NCBI GenBank assembly: GCA_036555725.1
Contig: DATBKU010000115.1
Location: forward strand, 71,317-135,316
DNA from: CALAED01 sp036555725
GTDB taxonomy: Bacteria > Actinomycetota > Actinomycetes > Streptosporangiales > Streptosporangiaceae
Length of the DNA: 64,000 nt
Direction of reading: 5' to 3'
Positions within the stretch are counted from its first letter, which is position 1; the number at the start of each line of letters is the position of its first letter. Position numbers and translations under genes: made by a program. The notes under the pieces were generated by a model, which made no database searches, was not told the origin of the DNA, and saw nothing but the letters and a program-made list of their open reading frames with translations. This document shows positions 41,093 through 49,283 of the stretch, piece after piece.

Positions 41093-41293
41093 ATGGCCGA
41101 GCTCGCCACCGCCGTGATCTTCACCTGGTTCGGAATGTTGACCGCGATCTCCTTCCTTGAGGCGCCGCTGAAGTTCCGGGCACCGGGCATCACCCTGCCC
41201 TTGGGCCTTGAGCGCTCTTCCCTCCCATGTCACTGCCGGCCGGGCTGTCTCGTCTCGGGTCTCAGAGGCAGATTCTGGAAATCGAGAAGGTGA
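41093..41293 (+). pseudogene. Truncated membrane-protein gene fragment
   Basis: ATG 41093 follows the regulator stop directly (TGAATG). The first 40 residues are membrane-protein-like: 'MAELATAVIFTWFGMLTAIS', 'FLEAPLKFRAPGITLPLGL'. The frame then turns into a basic, Cys-containing tail with no further helices. Complete relatives, as I recall them, continue with two or three more helices. It looks like the 5' remnant of a third operon gene cut near 41212. Confidence 0.6.
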
Positions 41294-41298
41294 GAGTC

Positions 41299-42222
41299 AT
41301 GCGAGTGTTCGTGGCAGGTGGGACCGGGGTCGTGGGGCGGCGGCTGGTGCCGCAGCTCTTGGCCAGGGGCCACGAGGTGACGGCTACGACGACGAGCGCG
41401 GGCAAGCTGGGCCTGGTGGAGCAGATGGGCGCCGAGGCCGTCGTGATGGACGGGCTGGATGCGATGTCGGTCGGTGAGGCGGTGGCCAAGGCCCGGCCGG
41501 ACGCGATCGTGCATGAGATGACCGGGCTCGGCACCGGCAAGCCCGATATGAAGCACTTCGACCGCTTCGCCGCTCTCACCTGCCGGCTGCGCGCCGAGGG
41601 GACCGATCACCTGCTGGCCGCCGCCGAGGCGACCGGCGTGTCCACCTTCGTCGCGCAGAGCTTCGGCAGCTTCAACGGTATCCGCAGGGGCGGATGGGTG
41701 AAGACCGAGGAGGACCCGCTGGACCCGATGACGGGGACAGTACTGGAACCGATGGTGGGGTCGGTACTCCACCTCGAGGACGTGGTCGTGAAGGCGCGTG
41801 GCGCAGCTCTGCGCTACGGCGCGCTTTACGGGCCGGGCGCTACCGACGATCAGTTCGAGCTCGTGCGCAGGCGGCAGTTCCCGCTGGTCGGGCGCGGCAC
41901 CGGCTACAGCTCGTGGGTTCACCTGGACGACGCGGCGAGCGCGACCGTCCTGGCCGTGGAGCAGCAGGCGGAGGGCGTGTTCAACATCGTCGACGATGAA
42001 CCGGCCCCGGCGAGTGAGTGGCTGCCCTACCTGGCGGCGTGCGCCGGGGCGAAGCGGCCGATGCGGATCCCCAAGTGGCTGGCCCGGCTGCTGGCCGGGG
42101 ACCTGCCGGTGGTGATGATGACCGAGGGGCGCGGCTTCTCCAATGCCAAGGCCAAGCGGGAGCTCGGCTGGCGGCTGCGCTACCCCTCGTGGCGGCAGGG
42201 CTTCAAGGAAGAGCTGGCGTGA
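41299..42222 (+). CDS. NAD-dependent epimerase/dehydratase family protein
   Basis: A 307-residue extended-SDR protein: 'MRVFVAGGTGVVGRRLVPQL' (Rossmann GxxGxxG), 'DAIVHEMTGLGTGKPDMKHF', 'FVAQSFGSFNGIRRGGWVKT', 'RGAALRYGALYGPGATDDQF', 'GVFNIVDDEPAPASEWLPYL'. The usual YxxxK is not obvious, so substrate and chemistry are uncertain. ATG 41299 has GAGAAGGTGAGAG. Its stop overlaps the start of an ECF41 sigma factor (GTGA), a recurrent pairing for ECF41 operons. Confidence 0.87.
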   Translation: MRVFVAGGTGVVGRRLVPQLLARGHEVTATTTSAGKLGLVEQMGAEAVVMDGLDAMSVGEAVAKARPDAIVHEMTGLGTGKPDMKHFDRFAALTCRLRAEGTDHLLAAAEATGVSTFVAQSFGSFNGIRRGGWVKTEEDPLDPMTGTVLEPMVGSVLHLEDVVVKARGAALRYGALYGPGATDDQFELVRRRQFPLVGRGTGYSSWVHLDDAASATVLAVEQQAEGVFNIVDDEPAPASEWLPYLAACAGAKRPMRIPKWLARLLAGDLPVVMMTEGRGFSNAKAKRELGWRLRYPSWRQGFKEELA

Positions 42223-43142
42223 CCCGGGTCGAGGAGTTCGAGCAGCTGCGACCGCTGCTGTTCTCGATCGCCTACCGGATACTCGGCAGCGTGAGCGAGG
42301 CCGAGGACGCGGTCCAGGAGACCTGGCTGCGCTACGAGGCCTCCCCGACACAACCCACGTCGACCAAGGCATTCCTCTCGGCCGTGGTCACGCGGATCTC
42401 GATCGATGTGCTGCGCTCGGCTCGCGTCCGGCGGGAGGAGTATGTCGGGCAGTGGCTCCCCGAGCCGCTGCTCACCGACCCCTATGAAGACCCGGCGCGG
42501 TCGGCCCAGCTGGCCGATTCGGCGTCGACGGCGGCCCTGTTGCTGCTCGAGCGGCTCAGCCCGCTCGAGCGGGCGGTCTTCGTACTGCGGGAGGTGTTCG
42601 ATTTCGGCTTCCCCGAGATCGCGTCGGCCGTGGGACGTTCGGAGGCGGCCTGCCGCCAGCTCGCCGTACGGGCGCGGCGCCACATGGACGCCGGGCGCCC
42701 TCGGTTCGAAGCGGACCGCCGGGAGCGCGACGAGCTGGCGGCGCGCTTCTTCGACGCGCTCCGGGAAGGCGACGTCGAGGGTCTGCGGGAGCTGCTCGCC
42801 GCTGACGCGCAGATGGTCGGGGACGGCGGCGGCAAGGCCCCGCAGCTGGCCAGGACCGTCATTGGCGCCCAGAAGGTGGCCCGGCTGCTCGCCTCGGTCT
42901 TCCCCTCGCTCGTCCGGATCGGAGTGGAGCTGGAGCCACACGAGATGAACGGCCAGCCGGGCGCGATCTTCCGCGATCGTGACGACAAGGTGCTCACCAC
43001 CTGGACGCTCGACATCCTCGAGGGCCGGATCCAAACGATCCGCTCGGTGAGCAACCCGGACAAGCTCCAGCACATGGGCCCGGTGGCCGACGCCTGGGCG
43101 GTCGCCCGCGAGATGAACCAGGCTCACCGGTCCGCGGAGTGA
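42219..43142 (+). CDS. sigJ: ECF41-family RNA polymerase sigma factor (SigJ-like)
   Basis: A 307-residue sigma factor. Region 2 ('LLFSIAYRILGSVSEAEDAV') and region 4 ('LSPLERAVFVLREVFDFGFP', 'IASAVGRSEAACRQLAVRAR') are followed by the SnoaL-like extension with the ECF41 hallmarks 'VGDGGGKAP' and 'SVSNPDKLQHM'. These C-terminal motifs are the conserved contacts that modulate activity in the family. GTG 42219 overlaps the epimerase stop by four bases, so both come from one transcript and the epimerase is its probable partner. Confidence 0.95.
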   Translation: MTRVEEFEQLRPLLFSIAYRILGSVSEAEDAVQETWLRYEASPTQPTSTKAFLSAVVTRISIDVLRSARVRREEYVGQWLPEPLLTDPYEDPARSAQLADSASTAALLLLERLSPLERAVFVLREVFDFGFPEIASAVGRSEAACRQLAVRARRHMDAGRPRFEADRRERDELAARFFDALREGDVEGLRELLAADAQMVGDGGGKAPQLARTVIGAQKVARLLASVFPSLVRIGVELEPHEMNGQPGAIFRDRDDKVLTTWTLDILEGRIQTIRSVSNPDKLQHMGPVADAWAVAREMNQAHRSAE

Positions 43143-43160
43143 CCGGAAGAACCGACCGTA

Positions 43161-43187
43161 CGGGGCCTACCGCTGATCGGAGCCCCG
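43161..43187. terminator. Candidate hairpin between sigJ and the convergent amidase
   Basis: CGGGGC pairs with GCCCCG across a 15-base loop, between the sigma-factor stop and the amidase stop. The stem is only six base pairs. Confidence 0.4.
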
Positions 43188-43198
43188 CCGGATGAGGG

Positions 43199-44731
43199 CT
43201 AGGGACGCGGCGGTGCGGGGAAGCCTCCAACGGCCTGCTCGAAGGTGTGCGCGACCCGGAGGCAGGTGGCGTCGTCGAAGTGCCTGCCGACGATCATCAT
43301 GCCGGCCGGAAGACCGTCGACCGGGCCGCAGGGCACCGAGGTGGCCGGGTGGCCGGTCACGTCGAAAGGCGCCGTGTTGGCGATCATTTCCAGGCTCCGG
43401 GCGAGCAACTCGGCGCGGGCGGAGCCGGGCGCCGGGATTTCGGTGGCGGTGATCGGCAGCGTGGGCATGACCAGCACGTCATACGTTGCGAGTACGTCGT
43501 CGTAGCCCTTCCGCAGCTCGCCCGCCAGGTTGCGGGCCATCGCGTAGTGCCGGCCGTACTCGGTGTCGATCGTGTGCCGCGCGGCGAGCAGCACGAGCTT
43601 CACGGTCTCGGAGAACTCGGCGGGACGCTCCCGCCACTGCTTGCCGTAGAACGCGATCAGCTCCGGGTCGTAGGCGCCCTGCCAGTTCATGCCGTACGCG
43701 TTGGCGTCCACCATCTGGGCGACCGCGCCCTCGGTGGCGATCACATTCCAGATGTGCATGGCGTCGTTGTGCCAGGGCACGGACACGTCCTCGGCGGCCA
43801 GCCCGGCCTTGCGCAGCACGTCGACGGCCGCCCGTACCGCGTCGTCGACGCCCGGCTGAGACAGCTCCGGGATGCCGAATCCCTCCCCGACGACACCGAT
43901 CCGCAGGCCGCGGGTGTCCTGGCCGAGCGCCGCCTGATAGTCGCCGGGGAACAGGTCCGTGGGCTGGCGCGGGTCCAGGCCGTCGCGGCCGGCCATCACG
44001 TTCAGCATCAGCGCGGCGTCGGCGACCGTACGCGTGATCGGCCCGATGTGATCGATGGTCTGCTCGATCGGGAAGCCGCCGGTGTAGGGGACGAGCCCGT
44101 GGGTGGGCTTGTGGCCGACCGTCCCGCTGTATGCGCTCGGGATGCGTACGGAGCCGCCTTGGTCGCCGCCGGTCGCCATATCGACGTCGCCGGCGGCCAC
44201 CAGTGCCGCGCTGCCGCTGGACGAACCGCCCGCCGAGCGGCTCAGGTTCCACGGGTTGCGCACCGGGCCGGACCGTGAGGTGTGGCTTCCGCCGGAGAAG
44301 CACAGGTCCTCGCACACGGCCTTGCCGGTGATCGTGGCGCCGGCCGCGAGCAGGCGGCTGACCACGGTCGCGTCACGGGTGGGTACGAAGCCCTCCAGCG
44401 TCCGTGAGCCGTTCATCATCGGCACGCCCGCGACCATCGTGTTGTCCTTGATCGCAACGGTGCGCCCGGCGAGCGGGCCGTCGTCGCTCTCCCGGATCTC
44501 GGTACGCACGTACCACGCGCCCAGCGGGTTGTCCGCCTCGTCCGGCCGGTGCCACTTCCGATCGGAGCGCGGCTGCGGCGCGGATTGACTGTAGAGCCGC
44601 TCAACGGCGTCCCATGAGCTCAGCAGGCCGCTCACGTGCTCCGCGAACTCATCGAGGTCCTTGGCGGTAAGCCCGAGCCCGTAGTGCTCCGCGGCGCCGG
44701 CCAGCTGATCGTTGGAGGGTATCTGAACCAT
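43199..44731 (-). CDS. Amidase signature family enzyme
   Basis: A 510-residue amidase. The Ser-cisSer-Lys triad is visible: Lys in 'GRTVAIKDNTMVAGVP', cis-Ser in 'SAGGSSSGSAALVAAG' and nucleophile Ser in 'TGGDQGGSVRIPSAYSG'. The C-terminus 'VTGHPATSVPCGPVDGLPAG' is also characteristic. It hydrolyses an amide to acid and ammonia; the substrate cannot be told. ATG 44731 follows a GAGGAGCCGCCCC-type stretch. It is monocistronic. Confidence 0.93.
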   Translation of the reverse strand: MVQIPSNDQLAGAAEHYGLGLTAKDLDEFAEHVSGLLSSWDAVERLYSQSAPQPRSDRKWHRPDEADNPLGAWYVRTEIRESDDGPLAGRTVAIKDNTMVAGVPMMNGSRTLEGFVPTRDATVVSRLLAAGATITGKAVCEDLCFSGGSHTSRSGPVRNPWNLSRSAGGSSSGSAALVAAGDVDMATGGDQGGSVRIPSAYSGTVGHKPTHGLVPYTGGFPIEQTIDHIGPITRTVADAALMLNVMAGRDGLDPRQPTDLFPGDYQAALGQDTRGLRIGVVGEGFGIPELSQPGVDDAVRAAVDVLRKAGLAAEDVSVPWHNDAMHIWNVIATEGAVAQMVDANAYGMNWQGAYDPELIAFYGKQWRERPAEFSETVKLVLLAARHTIDTEYGRHYAMARNLAGELRKGYDDVLATYDVLVMPTLPITATEIPAPGSARAELLARSLEMIANTAPFDVTGHPATSVPCGPVDGLPAGMMIVGRHFDDATCLRVAHTFEQAVGGFPAPPRP

Positions 44732-44918
44732 GGGGCGGCTCCTCTATCGTCGCGACCGAGGCACCTCCCCATAATGGGCCAGGTCGCGGAGGCAGTCACC
44801 GGCCCAAATGCGATGACCTCGTTTCCGCGGGCGGAGCCCGCTGCGCGGCGGCCGCCCGATCAGCCACGTCCCCCGGCTTTCCGGCCGGCCCGGGCGCTCG
44901 TGGGCTGTCGTAGAACCG

Positions 44919-45716
44919 CTATTTCTTGATGCCGACTCCCGCCCAGAGCCAGAACCGCTCGGGGGCTTCGGTGCCCGGCCCGGGTCGCCACCGATCAGGC
45001 GGCACGATGCCGGGTTCCAGGATGTCGAAACCGTCGAAGAACCGTTCCACGTCGTCTCGATTACGCAAAGTCGGCGGCCTGCCGGGTGACTGCCGCCACA
45101 CATCCAAGGCCTCCTCGGCCTTGATCGGATCCGCGTCGCCGGTCATATGAGAGAAGATCAAATAACTGCCCGCGGCCATCGCCTCGCGCAGCCGCGTGAC
45201 GATCCCGTACGGATCTTCCTCATCGGACAGGAAGTGCACGACCCCAAGCAACAGCAGGGCGATTGGCCGGTCGAAGTCGATCAGCCGGCGCACATCGCGA
45301 TGACGCAAGATCGAGTCGGGGTCACGCAGGTCCGCCTGAACCACGGTGGTCGATCCGGTCTCGGCCAGCAACGCCCGGCCATGCGCAGAGACGATCGGGT
45401 CGTTGTCCACGTAGACCACATGAGCGGCGGGCGCCGTTGCCTGGGCGACCTCGTGGGTGTTCTCCATGGTGGGCAGCCCGGAGCCGATATCGAGAAACTG
45501 GCCGACCCCCGCCTGGGCCGCCAGCCGTACCGCCCGGCGCAGGAACGCCCGGTTGGATCGGGCGCTGCGCGGTGTCTCCGGCGCCACCGCGAGGGTCTTC
45601 TCGGCGACCTCCCGGTCTGCGGCGAAGTTGTCCTTGCCGCCCAACCAGTAGTCGTAGACACGCGCCGGATGCGGAATGTGTGTCTTAAGATCGCTCGTCT
45701 TGATCTCTTGTGCCAC
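44919..45716 (-). CDS. DUF574-family SAM-dependent methyltransferase
   Basis: A 265-residue member of the actinobacterial S-adenosyl methyltransferase family (DUF574): 'HIPHPARVYDYWLGGKDNFA', 'DREVAEKTLAVAPETPRSAR', SAM motif 'GQFLDIGSGLPTMENTHEVA', 'HVVYVDNDPIVSAHGRALLA' and 'HFLSDEEDPYGIVTRLREAM'. Actinomycetes carry many paralogues of unknown substrate. GTG 45716 has GAAGGA six bases upstream. Confidence 0.92.
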   Translation of the reverse strand: MAQEIKTSDLKTHIPHPARVYDYWLGGKDNFAADREVAEKTLAVAPETPRSARSNRAFLRRAVRLAAQAGVGQFLDIGSGLPTMENTHEVAQATAPAAHVVYVDNDPIVSAHGRALLAETGSTTVVQADLRDPDSILRHRDVRRLIDFDRPIALLLLGVVHFLSDEEDPYGIVTRLREAMAAGSYLIFSHMTGDADPIKAEEALDVWRQSPGRPPTLRNRDDVERFFDGFDILEPGIVPPDRWRPGPGTEAPERFWLWAGVGIKK

Positions 45717-45761
45717 GCCGCGTCCTTCGATGTGCGCGGCCCGCGCCGCATTGCCAATTGC

Positions 45762-45944
45762 TCACAGTATCGGATGCGACCGCAGCCGGAACTGCTTTCT
45801 ATCCTCGACGCCCGGCGGCTCCTCGACCAGCACAAGCTCGCACGCCGAATCGCGGCTGAGCGCGGCCGCCGGGACGCATCCCGCGGACCCGGCGCCTACG
45901 ACGACGACGACATCCGCCGCCGCAAAACCATGATCGTCGACCAT
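45762..45944 (-). pseudogene. GMC oxidoreductase N-terminal stub
   Basis: From ATG 45944 the frame gives 'ADVVVVVGAGSAGCVPAAAL' and 'SRDSACELVLVEEPPGVEDR', the ADP-binding beta-alpha-beta motif that opens GMC (choline dehydrogenase-like) flavoenzymes. It then stops after 60 residues, where a full protein has over 500. The sequence after the second beta strand does not match the family. A truncated remnant in an otherwise gene-free 450-base gap. Confidence 0.6.
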
Positions 45945-46169
45945 CGCCGGCCACCCCCCGCCCCCCGCGGCGACAGGACTACAAGCTCCCACCGGCCCAC
46001 GCCACGACGCCACCCGACCATCTGTTGTGCCTGGTCGGCGACTCGGTCGTAGAGCGACGCAGGGGCGTCGGGTAAGGGAGAACGCTCCTTTAAGTTACGG
46101 GATTCCCCTGATACCGCTCGGTGGGGTTCGCGCCGTACAAAGGGTGCTTGGACAACTGCGGGGGAAGTC

Positions 46170-47012
46170 ATGTCCACGTCAATCGAGCCTCGGAACGTGC
46201 TCGTAACCGGTGGTTCCAGCGGGATCGGCCGCGCGACGGTCGATCGGTTCGCCAGAGCCGGGGATCGTGTGTGGTTCACCTATCGCCTCGGCCGCGCCCG
46301 GGCGGAGATCGTCGTGTCCGAGCTTTGCCGCGACGGCCATCGGCAGGTGGCGGCCTTCGAGTTCAACCAGGGGGATTGGCAAAGCCATCAGCGGCTGCTG
46401 GCCGGGCTGCCCGGTCCCGTCGATGTGCTGGTCAACAACGCCGCCGTCGGCTCGAAGACGGTCGAACGCTACTCGCGGGAGGCCGGACATCGGCACGACG
46501 AGGCGTTCTTCCAGGTCAACAGCGTCGGTCCATTGTGGCTGGTGCGGCAGCTCGTGCCCGGAATGATCGACCGCGGCTACGGAAAGATCATCAATATCGC
46601 CAGCGTGGGCGGTGGCGTGGCGCAGTTCCCCGCGTTTCACGTCGCGGACGGCATGAGCAAGGCCGCCCTTGCCTATCTCACCCGGCACCTGGCGGCCGAG
46701 CTGGCGCACGCCCCCGTCGAGGTGTTCGCGCTGTGTCCGGGCGCCGTCGAAACCGCCATGCTGGAGGCCAGCACGCTGGCCGCGCTCACCCCGGGCGAGC
46801 GGTACGCACTCGAAGACAGGCTGCCGAAGGGGCGGCTGCTGCAGCCCGAAGAGATCGCCAATCTCGTGTGGTGGCTGTGCGGCGACGACGCCCGCGCGTT
46901 GCACGGCGCGGTCATCGACGCTTCCATGGGCCTGGGCGTGCACCCGGGACTACTCACCGGGGGGCAGGGCGCACAGCACAGCCGGCACGAGGCCGCGGCG
47001 GGAGTCCGCTGA
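46170..47012 (+). CDS. SDR oxidoreductase with atypical active site
   Basis: A 280-residue SDR, first gene of a four-gene cassette. 'VLVTGGSSGIGRATVDRFAR' binds the cofactor; 'VDVLVNNAAVGSKTV' and S145 in 'IINIASVGGGV' are present. The catalytic Tyr-x3-Lys reads 'FHVADGMSKAALAYL': K164 is kept but the Tyr position (160) is Asp. It may use another residue, reduce poorly or have a different role. ATG 46170 is preceded by GGGGGAAG. The stop overlaps the aminotransferase start (TGATG), so the two are coupled. Confidence 0.88.
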   Translation: MSTSIEPRNVLVTGGSSGIGRATVDRFARAGDRVWFTYRLGRARAEIVVSELCRDGHRQVAAFEFNQGDWQSHQRLLAGLPGPVDVLVNNAAVGSKTVERYSREAGHRHDEAFFQVNSVGPLWLVRQLVPGMIDRGYGKIINIASVGGGVAQFPAFHVADGMSKAALAYLTRHLAAELAHAPVEVFALCPGAVETAMLEASTLAALTPGERYALEDRLPKGRLLQPEEIANLVWWLCGDDARALHGAVIDASMGLGVHPGLLTGGQGAQHSRHEAAAGVR

Positions 47013-48259
47013 TGGTGTCCCGGCAAGCGGCCGGGCTCGCCGCCCGGACTCCCGCTATCGCAACGGCTCATTTCCGTGCCGAGGCCGCGCCGTACCATCC
47101 CGTGCGTTGCCCGGACGGCTATGTCAATCTCGGAACCGCCGAAAACCGGCTGGTCTGGGACCTGCTCGCGCCCCGGCTGGCCGCCCGCCGATCACCGGCC
47201 GCGGCGGACACCCGGTACGCGCCGCTTTATGGCACGCCGGCGCTCCGCGAGGTACTGGCGGATCTGCTGTCCGCCCAGTGCCGTACGGCGGTGAGCGCCG
47301 AGGAGTTGGTCGTCGTCAGCGGAGCCACCGCCGCGCTCGACGTTCTCGCGACCGCCCTGTGCGACCCGGATGAGCTGATCGTGGTGCCCGCGCCTTATTA
47401 CGGCGCATTCGACCTCGACATGTGCGGCCGATCCCGAGCTCGGTTGGTCCCGGTACCGATGCCCGACGGCGACGGCTTCCGGCTGGCGGCCGGACCCATC
47501 GACCGCGTCCTCGGCCTGGCGCGCCGCCACGGCCGGCCCGCGCGCGTCCTCGCGTTGACGTCGCCGTCCAACCCGGTCGGCCACGTTCACTCCGCAGCGA
47601 CGCTGCGGGAGATCGCCGACGTAGCCGCGTGCCACGACGTCGCCGTCATCGCCGACGAGATCTACGCCGGCTCGGTCTTCGGCCAGGACACGTCGTTCGT
47701 GAGCCTGCTGGACCCCAGCGTGAATCGCGGCCACCGGCACCGCAGCCACCTGGTGTGGGGCTTTGCCAAGGACTTCGGCCTGCCCGGCCTCAAGGTCGGC
47801 GTCGCCTACAGCCCGGATCCCGCGGTCCGCGAGGCGGTGCGGGCGCTCGCCTACTTCGCTCCCACCTCCACCGACACCCAGGCGCTGCTGACCGCCCTGC
47901 TCGCCGACCCCGATTGGGTCGACTGCTTCCGCGCCGAAAGCCGCCGCCGCCTCGGCGCCTCGTACGCCCGCTGTACGCGTTTGCTCGACGAGCTGGACAT
48001 CCCGTACGCGCCCGCGAGCGCGGGCTTTTCGATCTGGACCGACCTGCGCCGCTGGCTGACCGCGCCGACCTTCGACGCCGAACGAGCGCTGTGGAAACAC
48101 ATCTTCGACGGCGCCCGGGTCAACATCCTGCCCGGCGAGATGTTCGGCTGCCCGCAGCCGGGCTGGTTCCGCATCTGCCACACCACCGAGCCGCACCTCG
48201 TGTCGGCGGGCATCGCCAGGCTCGGCCGGGTTCTGGGCCCGCCGGCACCGAAGGACTAA
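47012..48259 (+). CDS. ACC synthase-like class I/II aminotransferase-fold PLP enzyme
   Basis: A 415-residue fold-type I enzyme. 'YVNLGTAENRLVWDLL', 'PLYGTPALREVLADLLSAQC', 'VVPAPYYGAFDLDMC', 'LALTSPSNPVGHVHSAATLR', 'DEIYAGSVFG' and the PLP-lysine segment 'WGFAKDFGLPGLKVGVAYSP' (K253) resemble 1-aminocyclopropane-1-carboxylate synthase more than ordinary transaminases. Bacterial members include SAM-using cyclases, amino acid oxidases and aminotransferases, so the reaction is open. It overlaps the SDR by one base (TGATG) and is followed within three bases by the AurF-like gene. Confidence 0.88.
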   Translation: MVSRQAAGLAARTPAIATAHFRAEAAPYHPVRCPDGYVNLGTAENRLVWDLLAPRLAARRSPAAADTRYAPLYGTPALREVLADLLSAQCRTAVSAEELVVVSGATAALDVLATALCDPDELIVVPAPYYGAFDLDMCGRSRARLVPVPMPDGDGFRLAAGPIDRVLGLARRHGRPARVLALTSPSNPVGHVHSAATLREIADVAACHDVAVIADEIYAGSVFGQDTSFVSLLDPSVNRGHRHRSHLVWGFAKDFGLPGLKVGVAYSPDPAVREAVRALAYFAPTSTDTQALLTALLADPDWVDCFRAESRRRLGASYARCTRLLDELDIPYAPASAGFSIWTDLRRWLTAPTFDAERALWKHIFDGARVNILPGEMFGCPQPGWFRICHTTEPHLVSAGIARLGRVLGPPAPKD

Positions 48260-48262
48260 ACC

Positions 48263-49267
48263 ATGGACACCCAACTCCAGCTGTCGCCGCCGGCACGCGG
48301 GCCGTTCGACTCTTGGTACGAGATGGCCGGGGTGCGCAACGGCGCCCGCCGCCTGTTCCGGGACGAGACCGAGCAGGGCAAGGTCTTCTTTCCCGCCGAT
48401 CTTGTGCCCTACCTCGCACACGAGGCGGTCCGCGACCTGCCCCCCGATCGGCTGCGGGAGCTGACCGTACGGCACCTGTATCAATTCCTGCTGTCGACGG
48501 CCCACCTGGAGACGCGGGTGGTCAATCGCGGCGCGGAACGGATCGCCAACAACCGTGCGGGCCTGGAACTGCCGATGTCCGGCCGTCTCGACGCCTTCAA
48601 GATCTACTGCGACGAGGGCTACCACTCCCTCTACAGCCTCGATCTCGCCGGCCAGATCGCGGACGCCACCGGCATCGGCGTCCCCGCCTGGGACTACGGC
48701 GGATTCGTCGACCGGCTGGAAGAGTCGGGCCGCCGGTTGCTTCCCGGTCAGCCGATGCTGGCGCACTTGCTCCAGGTGATCGTGTTCGAGACGCTCATCA
48801 CCGCCGTGCTCAACGAGGTCCCGAACAACCCCGACGTCGTCACCGCGGTACGCGACATCACCCGGGACCACGCGCACGACGAGGGCCGTCATCACCGCTT
48901 CTTCGCCGGACTCTTCCGCGAGCTGTGGGCGCAGCTCCCGCCGTCACTGCGCGGCCCGGTGGCACGGTCCATGCCGCGATTCATTCACGACTGCCTCACC
49001 TGGGATCTCGAGCCGGTCCGCTCATCCCTCCTGCTCGCCGGCCTCACCGAGGACGCGGCCGGCACGGTGATCGCCGACAGCTACGGCGGAGACGCGGGCT
49101 CCCGGCGAATCCGCGACATCGCGCGCGCGACCGTACGGCTGTGCGAGACCACCGGGGTCCTCGACGTTCCCGGCGCCAGCGAAGAGTTCATCGCCCACGG
49201 AATTTCATCCGAAATCTCACCGGAAATCTCCCCCGAGATTTCCCCCGAATTGGAGACCGCCCGCTGA
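48263..49267 (+). CDS. AurF-like diiron N-oxygenase
   Basis: A 334-residue protein matching the AurF/CmlI diiron arylamine oxygenase family. The seven ligands appear at family spacing: E83 ('TAHLETRVVN'), E118 and H121 ('YCDEGYHSLYS'), E176 ('VIVFETLITAV'), H203, E207 and H210 ('RDHAHDEGRHHRFF'). The E-34-E, E-x2-H, E-26-H and H-x3-E-x2-H spacings correspond to AurF. Such enzymes oxidise amines stepwise to hydroxylamine, nitroso and nitro groups. The C-terminus has an imperfect 'EISP' tandem repeat. ATG 48263 lies three bases after the aminotransferase stop. Confidence 0.9.
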   Translation: MDTQLQLSPPARGPFDSWYEMAGVRNGARRLFRDETEQGKVFFPADLVPYLAHEAVRDLPPDRLRELTVRHLYQFLLSTAHLETRVVNRGAERIANNRAGLELPMSGRLDAFKIYCDEGYHSLYSLDLAGQIADATGIGVPAWDYGGFVDRLEESGRRLLPGQPMLAHLLQVIVFETLITAVLNEVPNNPDVVTAVRDITRDHAHDEGRHHRFFAGLFRELWAQLPPSLRGPVARSMPRFIHDCLTWDLEPVRSSLLLAGLTEDAAGTVIADSYGGDAGSRRIRDIARATVRLCETTGVLDVPGASEEFIAHGISSEISPEISPEISPELETAR

Positions 49268-49283
49268 CGGGCGCTGATTACTG

